DNA of 64,000 bases from Janthinobacterium sp. BJB426 (GTDB lineage Bacteria; Pseudomonadota; Gammaproteobacteria; Burkholderiales; Burkholderiaceae_D): positions 1 through 64,000 of the forward strand of contig NZ_PDZL01000002.1 of NCBI RefSeq assembly GCF_002735705.1, read 5' to 3'. The notes under the pieces were generated by a model. That model was given only the letters and a program-made list of their open reading frames with translations, was not told where the DNA came from and ran no database searches. How positions within the stretch are numbered: position 1 is the stretch's first letter; each line of letters begins with the position of its first letter. Both the position numbers and the translations under genes were made by a program. This document shows, one piece after another, positions 1-8,290 of this stretch.

Positions 1-271
1 AGCGGGCCAGCGGCGTGCCCGTCAAGGCATTGAAAGTGCGTCCGCAAGGCACACAGCGGTAGCGCTGCAAGCCGTGCGCATGGCCATGCCGGTGCAGGTG
101 AGGCGAGCGGCAGGCGGGACAGGCCAAGCGCGGCTGCGCCACGCTTTCCAGCAACGCGATGGTCGCGTCGTGCGGTGCGTTGCCACACAGCAGGGCGATG
201 CCTGTTTGCCGCTGGCGTCGGTTCAGGTGAGCAAACTGGGCGATAAAACGGATCCATTCGGCTGGCTGCAC
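1..271 (-). CDS. IS1595-family transposase, N-terminal part (partial at window edge)
   Basis: About 90 residues are visible before the edge. The start is taken as GTG at 271 because AGGGAG lies seven bases upstream and no in-frame ATG exists. The N-terminus (QPAEWIRFIAQFAHLNRR) leads into a zinc ribbon with CPAC and CVPC pairs, followed by RTFNALTGTPLAR. This Zn-ribbon plus 'RTFNALTGTPLA' signature is typical of IS1595-family transposases. The DDE catalytic domain would lie outside the window. Its intactness therefore cannot be judged. Confidence 0.75.
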   Translation of the reverse strand, partial: MQPAEWIRFIAQFAHLNRRQRQTGIALLCGNAPHDATIALLESVAQPRLACPACRSPHLHRHGHAHGLQRYRCVPCGRTFNALTGTPLAR

Positions 272-361
272 GATCTGCTCCCTGTGTGGTAAGTATGCAG
301 AGTCAGACAGCAATGCCAAGGGAAGATTCCGGCAGTTCCCCTATTTACCGATGACAGAGCC
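1..361 (-). mobile_element. End of an IS1595-family insertion sequence (continues beyond the left window edge)
   Basis: The minus strand reads a transposase N-terminus that runs off the window edge. Upstream of it, the minus-strand sequence starting at 361 begins GGCTCTGTCATCGG and continues into an AT-richer stretch, which I recall as the look of IS1595-group terminal repeats. The outer end is therefore placed near 361. The next eight bases outward (362-369, AATCGTAA) would be the target duplication if the family's usual 8-bp duplication applies. The second end lies outside the window, so neither the terminal repeat pair nor the duplication can be confirmed here. Confidence 0.6.
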
Positions 362-479
362 AATCGTAATCCCAGCTTGGCAGAGTGTAGAAAAAAACAC
401 AGGCGCCAGGTGGGTTTTAAGACAGGATGTCAATCGGGATGAATGGAGTGCCTGAAATTGCCGTTTTCCGGATTCGCCA

Positions 480-1067
480 TCAATGATCTGCGGCTTTAAT
501 GGCGGTGCCCGAAATGACCAATGCCTCATGCTCATAGGCGCCCAGATGGCCATAGTGACCTTTGGGACTGAGATAAGCGACAATATGCACAAGCGGCTGC
601 TCATAGGCTGAATTGGGCGCCACCAGGCCAACGTCTCGCCATGCAACACCGCCGAAGGAATTTAGCCACCATGGGCCGGCGTCAACGCCAGGGTCAAGCT
701 GGGCCGGCTGGAACTTGCTCTTTTCAAAGCCCCGCGACCAGACGCCATCGCGCTCGATGGCACGGTAGCCATAGCCCGCCATGATATTGGCGCGTTCGGA
801 CGGATGATCGCGCCAATAGCGTTGACCATTCGTGTAGGCATCACGCATGACGTCTGATTGCGTCACAATTCCACCGTATGGATGAACCAAGCCTTGAAAG
901 AACCACTGCGCGTAGTCGGTTGTCGGCGTGGATGCTTGCTTGTCCCCCGCCTGTGTTTGCGCAAACGCATGCGCATATTCAAGAACGATATCTGGAATAT
1001 TGCCAGCGTTCGCCTTGCCGGCAAGGGCGGTTATGAATAGCAGGAGTGTTGCAATAGATCGTCGCAT
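480..1067 (-). CDS. Secreted protein of unknown function
   Basis: A 195-residue protein with a clear signal peptide (MRRSIATLLLFITALAGKANA, cleavage after ANA). The mature part is rich in Trp, Tyr and Gly (WFFQGLVHPYGG, GPWWLNSFGGVAW) and has one short His/Tyr-rich stretch, HYGHLGAYEH, near the C-terminus. No cysteines are seen in the mature part, so a periplasmic or extracellular protein without disulfides is likely. I do not recognise a family. It lies between the IS end and a GNAT gene on the same strand; spacing to its neighbours does not suggest a tight operon. Confidence 0.6.
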   Translation of the reverse strand: MRRSIATLLLFITALAGKANAGNIPDIVLEYAHAFAQTQAGDKQASTPTTDYAQWFFQGLVHPYGGIVTQSDVMRDAYTNGQRYWRDHPSERANIMAGYGYRAIERDGVWSRGFEKSKFQPAQLDPGVDAGPWWLNSFGGVAWRDVGLVAPNSAYEQPLVHIVAYLSPKGHYGHLGAYEHEALVISGTAIKAADH

Positions 1068-1094
1068 CGCGGTTTATCTTTCCACTGTTAATGC

Positions 1095-1589
1095 CTATGC
1101 AGGTTCCCGCCACTCCATCTTCTGCACCTGGATATGCGGATGGCTTTCCAGCGGCTCCCATTCCGGTAAAAAGACAAAGCCCTGTTTCCGGTAAAACGCG
1201 GCCGCGCGCGCATTTTCCGGCGCCACGTCGAGCACCAGGCGTGCGCGGCCATTGTTCACGGCGCATTGTTTCACGGCGTCGACCAGGCCCTGCGCCACGG
1301 CCAGGCCCCGATATTCCGGATGTACCCACATGGCGATCAGATGGCACTCGCCATTGCCGGCCACCACTTGCGCGGCGAGGCCGATGGCTTGCTCTCCATC
1401 GAAGGCGAGGAAAAACGTGCGCTGCGGCGTGCTGACGGCACGTTGCTGCCAGTCGGCATCGGAAAAACCGGCGGCGCTGGCGTGGCAGGCGCCAAAGGCC
1501 GTCGGGGCGTCAAGCAGGGCGGCCAGGCGCGTGGCTTTCAGGGCGGGCCAGTCGCTGGCGATGGTGGGGCGGATGAGAATGTTGTTCAA
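1095..1589 (-). CDS. GNAT-family N-acetyltransferase
   Basis: A 164-residue single-domain acetyltransferase. It begins ILIRPTIASDWPALKATRLAA, as many GNAT proteins do. Motif A is visible as MWVHPEYRGLAVAQGLVDAV, where YRGLAVAQG is the acetyl-CoA pyrophosphate loop. Motif B follows as LDVAPENARAAAFYRKQGF, the usual 'N..A..FY...GF' pattern. The acceptor substrate cannot be told from the sequence. The start is a TTG at 1589 with AAGG upstream; no better start is seen. It stands alone, with DUF4019 downstream in coordinate order but transcribed separately or only weakly linked. Confidence 0.85.
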   Translation of the reverse strand: MNNILIRPTIASDWPALKATRLAALLDAPTAFGACHASAAGFSDADWQQRAVSTPQRTFFLAFDGEQAIGLAAQVVAGNGECHLIAMWVHPEYRGLAVAQGLVDAVKQCAVNNGRARLVLDVAPENARAAAFYRKQGFVFLPEWEPLESHPHIQVQKMEWREPA

Positions 1590-1684
1590 TCTTGCAATGC
1601 CTTTATTTTAGGTGGCCATGCGCTGGCTCCGGATGCCAAGGACAGCAAGTGCGCGGTGGGGAGCGCAACCGTCAAGGCGGATGA

Positions 1685-2107
1685 CTAGCCGTTGATGTTA
1701 TACCCGGAAACTTTCCATCCAGAACCTTTTTCAAGGACCGTCGTGATGGTTTCCTGCACGTTGGCCTTGTTTTCGTACTGGCTCACATAATCGATAACGA
1801 CCTTGTCCGGCCCTGGCTTGCCAGCCGTCGCTTTTTGCAGCGCGGCCGACTTGAGCTTGCGCGACTTGAACTCGCCCAGCGGCCAGTGCACGGCCGTGAT
1901 GACCATCTTCCAGCTTGATTTCGATATTTCGCTACGCAGCGCTGCGGCACTGGCGTCCCAGGTAGCGGCCTCGTCGCCCGCATCCAGGCGCTTGAGCCAG
2001 CTTTCCGCGGCAATTTTGGCGGCCGCCACTTCCTGCGCTTCCTGCGCCATGGCAGGCAGGGACGTCAACAAGGCAACGGCGATACATACGTGGGCGAAGA
2101 TTTTCAT
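1685..2107 (-). CDS. DUF4019-type secreted protein
   Basis: A 140-residue protein with a signal peptide (MKIFAHVCIAVALLTSLPAMAQ). The mature part starts with an amphipathic helix (AAKIAAESWLKRLDAGDEAATWDAS) followed by short strands ending GWKVSGYNING. This layout, 'W...D.g.y...w..sa...r...s...W', matches DUF4019 proteins, which have an NTF2/SnoaL-like fold and are periplasmic. No catalytic residues are known for the family. It is a single gene on the minus strand, with no evident partner. Confidence 0.7.
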   Translation of the reverse strand: MKIFAHVCIAVALLTSLPAMAQEAQEVAAAKIAAESWLKRLDAGDEAATWDASAAALRSEISKSSWKMVITAVHWPLGEFKSRKLKSAALQKATAGKPGPDKVVIDYVSQYENKANVQETITTVLEKGSGWKVSGYNING

Positions 2108-2200
2108 GGCGGCTTTGGAAAGTAGTGAACAGTCGTCAAGATTATCCTGAAGGTTCGGTCCGGCAAAGCTCTTTTTAAAAAGGCGGCTATGCGCGCAACG

Positions 2201-2566
2201 TTACGACTGGTCCCACACTTCGACCGTCAGCAGCTGCCCCGGCGCGCAGGCGGCGATGCGCTCCGGGTGCACGGTAATGCAGCCGGGCCAGCCCGTCAGC
2301 TGGTCCTGCGGAAATTCGCCGTCCTGCGCCTCGGCGATGCCCGCCTGCAGCAGGGGCGCGATGACCTCCGTCTTGGCCGTGTAGCGGTTGGGAAAGCCGT
2401 TGAAGGTCAGCTGGGTCGCCTTGCCTTGCTGGCACAATTGCGCGATCCAGTCTGCGCCGAACAGGCCCGCTTTCCAGGTGGCGAGAAATGCATCCTTGTT
2501 GACTTTCGTCATGTCGGCCATTTGCGCCGGCGTTTCTGTCGAGATAATGGTCCACCAGCCTGACAT
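2201..2566 (-). CDS. Small unknown protein, last gene of the selenium/PhnCDE-like operon
   Basis: A 121-residue protein with no signal peptide or membrane segment. The ATG at 2566 is preferred over the TTG at 2581 because AAGGAA sits five bases before it. Visible features are two cysteines (QLCQQGK; GWPGCITVHPERIAACAPGQ gives two more near the C-terminus), many aromatic residues and an acidic pI impression. It starts 24 bases after the stop of the second permease gene, so it is probably co-transcribed with the importer. I do not recognise the family. Its position suggests a role in handling the imported oxyanion, but that is only inference. Confidence 0.55.
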   Translation of the reverse strand: MSGWWTIISTETPAQMADMTKVNKDAFLATWKAGLFGADWIAQLCQQGKATQLTFNGFPNRYTAKTEVIAPLLQAGIAEAQDGEFPQDQLTGWPGCITVHPERIAACAPGQLLTVEVWDQS

Positions 2567-2590
2567 GGGCGTTCCTTGCAAAAGTGAAAG

Positions 2591-3394
2591 TTAACGGGTC
2601 ATGGCGCGGCGCAGCAGGTAGCTGAGGCCGTCGACGGCCGCCACCATCAGCAGCATGGCGACGATGACGGTGGCGGCGTTCTGCATCTGGAACAGGGACA
2701 GATGGTATTTCAGCATCTGCCCCAGGCCGCCCGCACCGACGACGCCGAGGATGGCGGCGGCGCGGATATTGTTTTCCCATCGGTACAGGGTGTAGGACAT
2801 CATTTGCGGGCTGCACTGCGGCAAGGTGGCATACAGGAAAGCCACGGCGGGCCGGGTGCCGTTGATGCGCAAGGTGGCGGCCGGCAAGGGCGGGCAATTC
2901 TCGAAGGCATCGGCAAACAGACGACCCAGCACGCCCACCGTGTGCAGCGCCAGCGCCAGGGTACCCGCGAACGGGCCCAGGCCGGCGGCGATCAGCAAAA
3001 TCGACGCCCAGACCAGTTCAGGGACCGAGCGCAGCACGTTGAGCACCGCGCGCGTGGCGCTGCGCGCGACCATGCCGAAGCGGCCGCTGGCGGGCAGGGC
3101 CAGCAGTGCGCCCAATACTGCCGCGATGACCGTGCCGATGGCCGACATGGCCAGGGTTTCAAACGTGGCCACGCCGACTTTCATGAGGAAGGGACTGGCC
3201 AGCTCGGGCGGGGCGAAACCGTGCAGGAAGTCGGCGCTTGTGCGCACGGCGTCGGCGCTGAAGAACTCGCCCCATTTCAAGGGTAGGGTGGCGAAGCTGG
3301 CAATGACCAGCAGCAGCAATCCGGCCAGCAAGGTCCAGGTCGACCAGCGCACGGGGGCAGGCGCGGGCATTGCGGCGAAATTCGGATGCTTCAT
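2591..3394 (-). CDS. PhnE-like ABC transporter permease (second copy)
   Basis: A 267-residue inner-membrane permease of the phosphonate/phosphate importer type. One TM segment lies near residues 17-40, and at least five are expected in total. The coupling-helix EAA-like region is LRINGTRPAVAFLYATLPQ, followed by YTLYRWENNIRAAAILGVVGAGGLG, the typical PhnE pattern. It overlaps the preceding permease gene by four bases (ATGA), so translation is probably coupled. Two different permease subunits likely form a heterodimer. The operon link to selD/mnmH points to a selenium oxyanion rather than a phosphonate as substrate. Confidence 0.85.
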   Translation of the reverse strand: MKHPNFAAMPAPAPVRWSTWTLLAGLLLLVIASFATLPLKWGEFFSADAVRTSADFLHGFAPPELASPFLMKVGVATFETLAMSAIGTVIAAVLGALLALPASGRFGMVARSATRAVLNVLRSVPELVWASILLIAAGLGPFAGTLALALHTVGVLGRLFADAFENCPPLPAATLRINGTRPAVAFLYATLPQCSPQMMSYTLYRWENNIRAAAILGVVGAGGLGQMLKYHLSLFQMQNAATVIVAMLLMVAAVDGLSYLLRRAMTR

Positions 3395-4227
3395 GCCAGC
3401 CTCCGGCGCAGCATGGCGGACACGGCGTCGGCGCCCGCCACCAGCAGCACGAACACCATCAGCATGGTGGCCAGTTCACTGCCCGCCATCATCTTCATCG
3501 ATTCATCCATGCGCTGGCCCAGGCCGCCCGCGCCAACAAAGCCCATGACGACGGAGCCGCGGATCGCGCATTCCCAGCGGTAAATCGTGTACGACACCAG
3601 CTCGGCGGCCGATTCGGGCAAGGCGCCGTACAGCAAGGCTTTCAGGCGGCCGCTGCCATTGTGGAGCAGGGCGTTGCAGGCGGACGCATCCGACGATTCG
3701 AGGATTTCCGCATACACCTTGCCCAGCATGCCGCAATAGGTAAGTGCGATGGCAATCACGCCGGCAGTCGGTCCCAGGCCGACGATGCGTACTAATAATA
3801 AGGCCCAGACCAGTTCCGGCACGCTGCGCAGCAGCACCAGCAAGGCGCGCACGGCGTGGCGCACGCTGGCGGCCAGGGGCGACACCTGGCCGGAGCCGAT
3901 GCGCGAAATCGACAGGCGCTCCGTCACCAGCAAAGTCAGGGGGATGGCGCCCAGCATGGCCAGCGCCATGCCGGCCGTGGCCATGGCAATGGTTTCCCAG
4001 CTGGAAATGGCCACCAGTTGCAAAAATTCCAGCGAGTGGGCGGGCGGCACGAAGCTGGCAATAAACTGCCAGGTGGCCGCCAGGCTTTGCGCATCCCATA
4101 AAATCCACGGCTTGAACTCGGCCTGCACCAGCATCGGCCACAGCACGAGCAGCGCCACGGCCGTGACGGTCAGGCGGCCGCGCCAGGCGGGATCGCGGGG
4201 CAGGGCGTCAGTGGCACTCTTCAGCAA
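3391..4227 (-). CDS. PhnE-like ABC transporter permease (first copy)
   Basis: A 278-residue permease with a first TM segment around residues 20-37 and a later cluster of TM segments. The coupling region reads LKALLYGALPESAAELVSYT, then YRWECAIRGSVVMGFVGAGGLG, closely parallel to the second permease. It overlaps the upstream ATPase gene by seven bases and the downstream permease by four. The paired permeases, single ATPase and single binding protein make a complete importer. The substrate is inferred from gene context only. Confidence 0.85.
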   Translation of the reverse strand: MLKSATDALPRDPAWRGRLTVTAVALLVLWPMLVQAEFKPWILWDAQSLAATWQFIASFVPPAHSLEFLQLVAISSWETIAMATAGMALAMLGAIPLTLLVTERLSISRIGSGQVSPLAASVRHAVRALLVLLRSVPELVWALLLVRIVGLGPTAGVIAIALTYCGMLGKVYAEILESSDASACNALLHNGSGRLKALLYGALPESAAELVSYTIYRWECAIRGSVVMGFVGAGGLGQRMDESMKMMAGSELATMLMVFVLLVAGADAVSAMLRRRLA

Positions 4228-5033
4228 AGGGGCCTCGCGGCGTCCAGGTTCGCTTCCACGGCCTCGAACTGCGGCGCCGGATCGGCCTTGTTGCGGTACA
4301 GCTCGGCGATCATGGCGTCGCTGACCTGGGCGCCAGGCAAGTCGAAGACGATCTTGCCATCGCGCAAGGCGACGATGCGCGTAAAGCAGGCGCGGGCGAT
4401 TTCCACCTGGTGCAGGCTGCAGACCAGCGTGGCGTTGCGCGCCGTCGCTTCCGCCTGCAGCACATGGATCGTCTGCAAGGCCAGTGTGGGGTCGAGCGCG
4501 GACAAGGGTTCGTCGACGAGGAAGACTTGCGCATTCGACACGAGCGCGCGGGCCATGCCGCAGCGCTGGCGTTCGCCGCCGGACAGGCGGTCAACCCGCG
4601 CATACAATTTATCCTGCAGGTTGAATTTGCCCAGGGCTTCCCACGCGGCGCGCGGGTCGACGGGCGCGACCAGCGAACGAATGGCCGTCCACAAGCTCCA
4701 TTGCGGCAGGCGGCCCGCCAGCACGGCGTTGACCACCCGCTGGCGCGGCGGCAGCGGCGGCGTTTGCGGCGCCAGGAACAATCGCGCGCGCAAGGCGTGG
4801 CGCTCGGCGCTGCCGATCTGCCACGGTGTAGTGCCCAGGATGCTGAATGTGCCCGCTTCCGGGCGCAGCGCGCAGGCCAAGGTGTGCAGCAGGCTGGTCT
4901 TGCCGGCGCCGGAGGGGCCGATCAGGGCGATCTGTTCACCTTGGGCCACGTCCAGGTCCAGCTCGCGCAGGGCCAGCGCATTGCCGGCAGCGCCCGCGTG
5001 GTGGACGGAGACCTTGTGAAGTTGGAATGTCAT
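4221..5033 (-). CDS. PhnC-like ABC transporter ATP-binding protein
   Basis: A 270-residue ATPase for the adjacent importer. Walker A is GPSGAGKTS, the signature motif is LSGGERQR, and Walker B is VFLVDEPLSALD, followed by the switch His in SLHQVE. The ATG at 5033 (MTFQLHKVSVHH) is chosen; a longer reading from a TTG at 5102 would add 23 residues that look like non-coding sequence. It is transcribed with the binding protein upstream and the two permeases downstream. Energy coupling of selenium oxyanion uptake is the proposed role. Confidence 0.88.
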   Translation of the reverse strand: MTFQLHKVSVHHAGAAGNALALRELDLDVAQGEQIALIGPSGAGKTSLLHTLACALRPEAGTFSILGTTPWQIGSAERHALRARLFLAPQTPPLPPRQRVVNAVLAGRLPQWSLWTAIRSLVAPVDPRAAWEALGKFNLQDKLYARVDRLSGGERQRCGMARALVSNAQVFLVDEPLSALDPTLALQTIHVLQAEATARNATLVCSLHQVEIARACFTRIVALRDGKIVFDLPGAQVSDAMIAELYRNKADPAPQFEAVEANLDAARPLC

Positions 5034-5102
5034 GCGATGTTTCGGTGTGGGAGGGAGTGTGTCGGATGCGTCCGCAGAACGGCATCCGACCAGTTTCAGC
5101 AA

Positions 5103-5969
5103 TTACTTCAACAGCTTCGCATCGCGCGCAGCCGCTTCGATATCCTTGTAGTTCTCGGCCTTGGTCGGAATGAACTTGGTGGCGCGCTGCAGTTCGAGGA
5201 TTTCCTTGCCTTCGGCCGTCGATGGGTCCAGCGCCAGGAAGGCGTCCGTCAGCTTCTTGCGCACGACGGGGTTCATGTCGGCGCGCACGCTCCAGTTGTA
5301 ATCGTAGTAGCCGGGCGTCGTGTAGAACACGCGCACCTTGCTTGGATCGACTTTTTTCGCTTCGACCAGCTTTTCCCATACGGAAATGTTCAAGGTGCCC
5401 GCATCGACCTTGCCGCCAGCCACTGCCGCCACGGTGGCGTCATGTGCGCCGGAAAACGCGATGCGCTTCATGTCCGTGTCCGGATTGATCTTGGCGGCCA
5501 GCAAGTAGTAACGCGGCATCAAGTGACCGGAGGTCGACGATTCCGAACCGAAGGTGAAATTCTTGCCTTTCAGGTCCGACAATTGATTGATGTCCTTGCT
5601 GGTGGTGACGAACACGGAGCGGAATTTCGTGTCTTCCTCGCGCTGCACCAGCGGCACGATCTTGCCGCCGCTGCGCACGTTGGCTTGAACAAACGTGAAA
5701 CCGCCGAACCAGACCATGTCGAGCTTGTTGTTGATCAAGCCTTCCACGGACGCCGCGTAATCGGTGACGGGCGTAAATTCCACCTTCATGCCCAGCTTTT
5801 TCTCCAGGTAGCTGCCCAGCGGCTTGAACTTGCGCTGCAGTTCCGTCGGCGCTTCGTCGGGGATGGCGGACACGCGCAGCACTTGCTGCGCCTGCGCCAG
5901 GCCGCTGTGGATGGCCAGGGTGGCGGCAACGGTGGCCAGGATGGCGGGGAATTTTGAGAATGTGGTCAT
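5103..5969 (-). CDS. PhnD-like periplasmic binding protein, probable selenium oxyanion (selenate-type) importer
   Basis: A 288-residue secreted solute-binding protein. The ATG at 5969 gives a signal peptide ending SGLAQA and has an AAGGCAG ribosome site. The mature start, LRVSAIPDEAPTELQRKFKP, is the usual PhnD-family opening. Later segments include DMVWFGGFTFVQA and FTFGSESSTSGHLMPRYYL, the region that contacts the anion in PhnD-like proteins. From memory, a protein family annotated as 'putative selenate ABC transporter binding protein' has this look and is found beside selD; I could not check this. It sits 30 bases after selD, in the same direction, so selenium transport is favoured over phosphonate transport. 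Confidence 0.8.
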   Translation of the reverse strand: MTTFSKFPAILATVAATLAIHSGLAQAQQVLRVSAIPDEAPTELQRKFKPLGSYLEKKLGMKVEFTPVTDYAASVEGLINNKLDMVWFGGFTFVQANVRSGGKIVPLVQREEDTKFRSVFVTTSKDINQLSDLKGKNFTFGSESSTSGHLMPRYYLLAAKINPDTDMKRIAFSGAHDATVAAVAGGKVDAGTLNISVWEKLVEAKKVDPSKVRVFYTTPGYYDYNWSVRADMNPVVRKKLTDAFLALDPSTAEGKEILELQRATKFIPTKAENYKDIEAAARDAKLLK

Positions 5970-5998
5970 GGGACTGCCTTTGCAAAAAAATTTGTTCA

Positions 5999-7063
5999 TT
6001 AGATGACGGAAACCCCGGTCGTGCCTTCCAGCATCTCGCCGATAACGACGGCGTCGGCAAAACCTTCGGCGCGGAAAATCGCCAGCACTTGCTCGACGGC
6101 TTCCGGCGCGCAGGCCACCAGCAGGGGACCGGCCGTTTGCGGGTCCGTCAGGATCGCCTTGTCGATGGCGCTCAGGCTGTCGGCCAGCGCCACTTGCGCT
6201 CCATAGCCTTGCCAGTTGCGGCCGGAGGCGCCCGTGATGTTGCCATTTTGCGCCAGTTGCTGCACTTGCGGCAGCAGCGGCACGTCGTTCATGGCGATAC
6301 GCGCCTGCAACTTGGCGCCGCGCGCCAGTTCCAGGGTGTGGCCCAGCAAGCCGAAGCCCGTCACATCCGTCAGCGCATGCACGCCATCGAGCAGGGCCAG
6401 CTTCTTGCCCGGGGTATTCAATTTGGTGGTGTTGTCGATCAAGGAAGCATAGCCATCCGCGTCGAGCGCATTCTTCTTCAGCGCGGCCGACAAGATGCCC
6501 ACGCCGATCGGCTTGCCCAATACCAGTTTGTCGCCGGCGCGCGCGCCCGCGTTGCGCTTCACTTGCGACGGGTGGACCAGGCCCAGCACGACGAGGCCAT
6601 AGATCGGTTCGACGGAATCGATGGTGTGGCCGCCCGCGATGGGGATGCCGGCCTGGGCGCAGATGGTTTCTCCGCCTTTTAATATGAGGCCGATGGTTTC
6701 CACGGGCAGCTTGTTGATCGGCATGCCGACCAGGGCCAGCGCCATGATGGGCGTGCCGCCCATGGCGTACACGTCGGAAATGGCATTGGTGGCGGCGATG
6801 CGGCCGAAGTCGAACGGGTCGTCGACGATGGGCATGAAGAAGTCCGTCGTGGCGATCAGCGCCTGCTCGTCGTTGAGCTGATAGACGGCCGCGTCATCCG
6901 AGGTTTCTATGCCGACCAGCAATTCCTTCGGCAAGGGAAAGCCGCCGCTGCCCTTTAAAATGTCGGCCAGCACGCCCGGCGCAATTTTGCAGCCGCAGCC
7001 GCCGCCATGGGCAAATTCGGTCAATCGGATCGGTCTATCTGGTGTTGCTGCGCTATCGGACAT
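5999..7063 (-). CDS. selD: Selenide, water dikinase (selenophosphate synthetase)
   Basis: SelD makes selenophosphate from selenide and ATP, the selenium donor for MnmH and for selenocysteine synthesis. The 354-residue reading starts at the ATG at 7063, which has AGGA five bases upstream; the ATG at 7072 is worse placed. The catalytic N-terminal motif is GGGCGCK, with two Cys and the essential Lys, so it is the Cys rather than the Sec form. Further signature segments are ETSDDAAVYQLND, TTDFFMPIVDDPFDFG and TDVTGFGLLGH. It follows mnmH by 45 bases and precedes the binding-protein gene, giving a selenium operon. No selA, selB or selC is visible in the window. Confidence 0.96.
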   Translation of the reverse strand: MSDSAATPDRPIRLTEFAHGGGCGCKIAPGVLADILKGSGGFPLPKELLVGIETSDDAAVYQLNDEQALIATTDFFMPIVDDPFDFGRIAATNAISDVYAMGGTPIMALALVGMPINKLPVETIGLILKGGETICAQAGIPIAGGHTIDSVEPIYGLVVLGLVHPSQVKRNAGARAGDKLVLGKPIGVGILSAALKKNALDADGYASLIDNTTKLNTPGKKLALLDGVHALTDVTGFGLLGHTLELARGAKLQARIAMNDVPLLPQVQQLAQNGNITGASGRNWQGYGAQVALADSLSAIDKAILTDPQTAGPLLVACAPEAVEQVLAIFRAEGFADAVVIGEMLEGTTGVSVI

Positions 7064-7108
7064 GGTCGTCATCCTGCTGAAATAAGTAATTAGGTGGCAA
7101 GCCAGGCA

Positions 7109-8200
7109 TCACGCGGCGCTGGCGGTACGTTGTTCGCCGACGATAGCACATAATGCGCGCGCGGCTTGCTCAAAGGCATGTTCTGAAATATCGGGCAAGA
7201 CCAGCGGCGTCGCCTGGGCGTAGCGGCTGAAATTGCGGGCGATCGATTGCCGGTAAACGGGGTCGTAATGCTGTATCAGCAATTCCTGCACCAGCTCGGC
7301 CATGCGGCCAGCCGTGGCCAGCTGCTGCCAGTGGGCAATTTTCTCCTTGCCATGCAGCTGCGTCAACAGGGCCAGCTGCACGTTCAGGCGCGCCGGGTCG
7401 CCGACGAAATGCGCATAGTCCTGCATCAGCAATTGCACGCGCTCGCCGATGTCCAGGCGCACGTCCGTGCAAGCGGCCGCGCGCATCTTTTCCATCAGCG
7501 CGTCGGGCACGCGCAAGCGGCCCACTTTCTTGCTTTCCGACTCAATGAACACGGGCAGTTGCGGGTCGAAATGGCGCAGTTGCTGCCACAGCGCGCTTTC
7601 AAACGCTTTTTGCGATGGCTGGTCTTCCTCGGGCAAGCCGCCCAGCACGGAACCGCGGTGGGCCGCCAATTGCTCCAAGTCGATCACTTGCGCGCCTTGT
7701 TTGTCCAATACTTGCAGCAAGCGGCTCTTGCCGCTGCCCGTGGGGCCGCACAGCACGTTGATGAAGTCGAAGCGTTCGGGCAGGGTGACCAGCTCTGCAT
7801 TCACGTGGCGCCGGTAATCCTTGTAGCCGCCCTCGAGCTGCGTGACGGGCCAGCCGATGCGCGCCAGGATGTGTGCCATGGCGCCGCTGCGGTTGCCGCC
7901 GCGCCAGCAGTAGACGAGCGGCTTCCAGTGCTGCGGGTGGCCGAGCAACCCCTCTTCGATATGCCGCGCGATATTTTTTGCCACCAGCGCCGCGCCCAGC
8001 TTCTTTGCTTCGAAGGCGCTGGTCTGCTTGTATAAAGTGCCAACGCGCACGCGCTGCTCGTCGTCCAGCACGGGCAGGTTGATGGCGCCCGGCAAGTGGT
8101 CTTCCGCGAACTCGGACGGGCTGCGCACATCGATGATGGCATCGAACTCATGCAAGCGGGGCAGGATGTCGCTGAAAGGCTGAACTGCTGGGTATTTCAT
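7109..8200 (-). CDS. mnmH: tRNA 2-selenouridine synthase
   Basis: MnmH (SelU, YbbB) converts 2-thiouridine at the tRNA wobble position to 2-selenouridine using selenophosphate. The 363-residue protein has an N-terminal rhodanese domain with the active-site Cys in LVYCWRGGNRSGAMA (about residue 93). The P-loop domain follows, with CGPTGSGKSRLL at about residue 150. Length and order match the family. It is the first gene of the minus-strand operon mnmH-selD-binding protein-ATPase-permease-permease, which ties selenium import to selenation of tRNA. Confidence 0.96.
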   Translation of the reverse strand: MKYPAVQPFSDILPRLHEFDAIIDVRSPSEFAEDHLPGAINLPVLDDEQRVRVGTLYKQTSAFEAKKLGAALVAKNIARHIEEGLLGHPQHWKPLVYCWRGGNRSGAMAHILARIGWPVTQLEGGYKDYRRHVNAELVTLPERFDFINVLCGPTGSGKSRLLQVLDKQGAQVIDLEQLAAHRGSVLGGLPEEDQPSQKAFESALWQQLRHFDPQLPVFIESESKKVGRLRVPDALMEKMRAAACTDVRLDIGERVQLLMQDYAHFVGDPARLNVQLALLTQLHGKEKIAHWQQLATAGRMAELVQELLIQHYDPVYRQSIARNFSRYAQATPLVLPDISEHAFEQAARALCAIVGEQRTASAA

Positions 8201-8290
8201 CGTGGCGCGGCTGCTGGTGGGGGGAAAGACGTATTATCCCCGATAAAGGCCGCTGGCGTGGAGCTTTGGCACTGCGCTTCACGCCGCCCC

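Noticed and set aside
2591-5969. A phosphonate uptake role for the PhnCDE-like importer
   Set aside because: No phosphonate-degradation gene is near, while selD and mnmH are in the same operon; kept only as an alternative.
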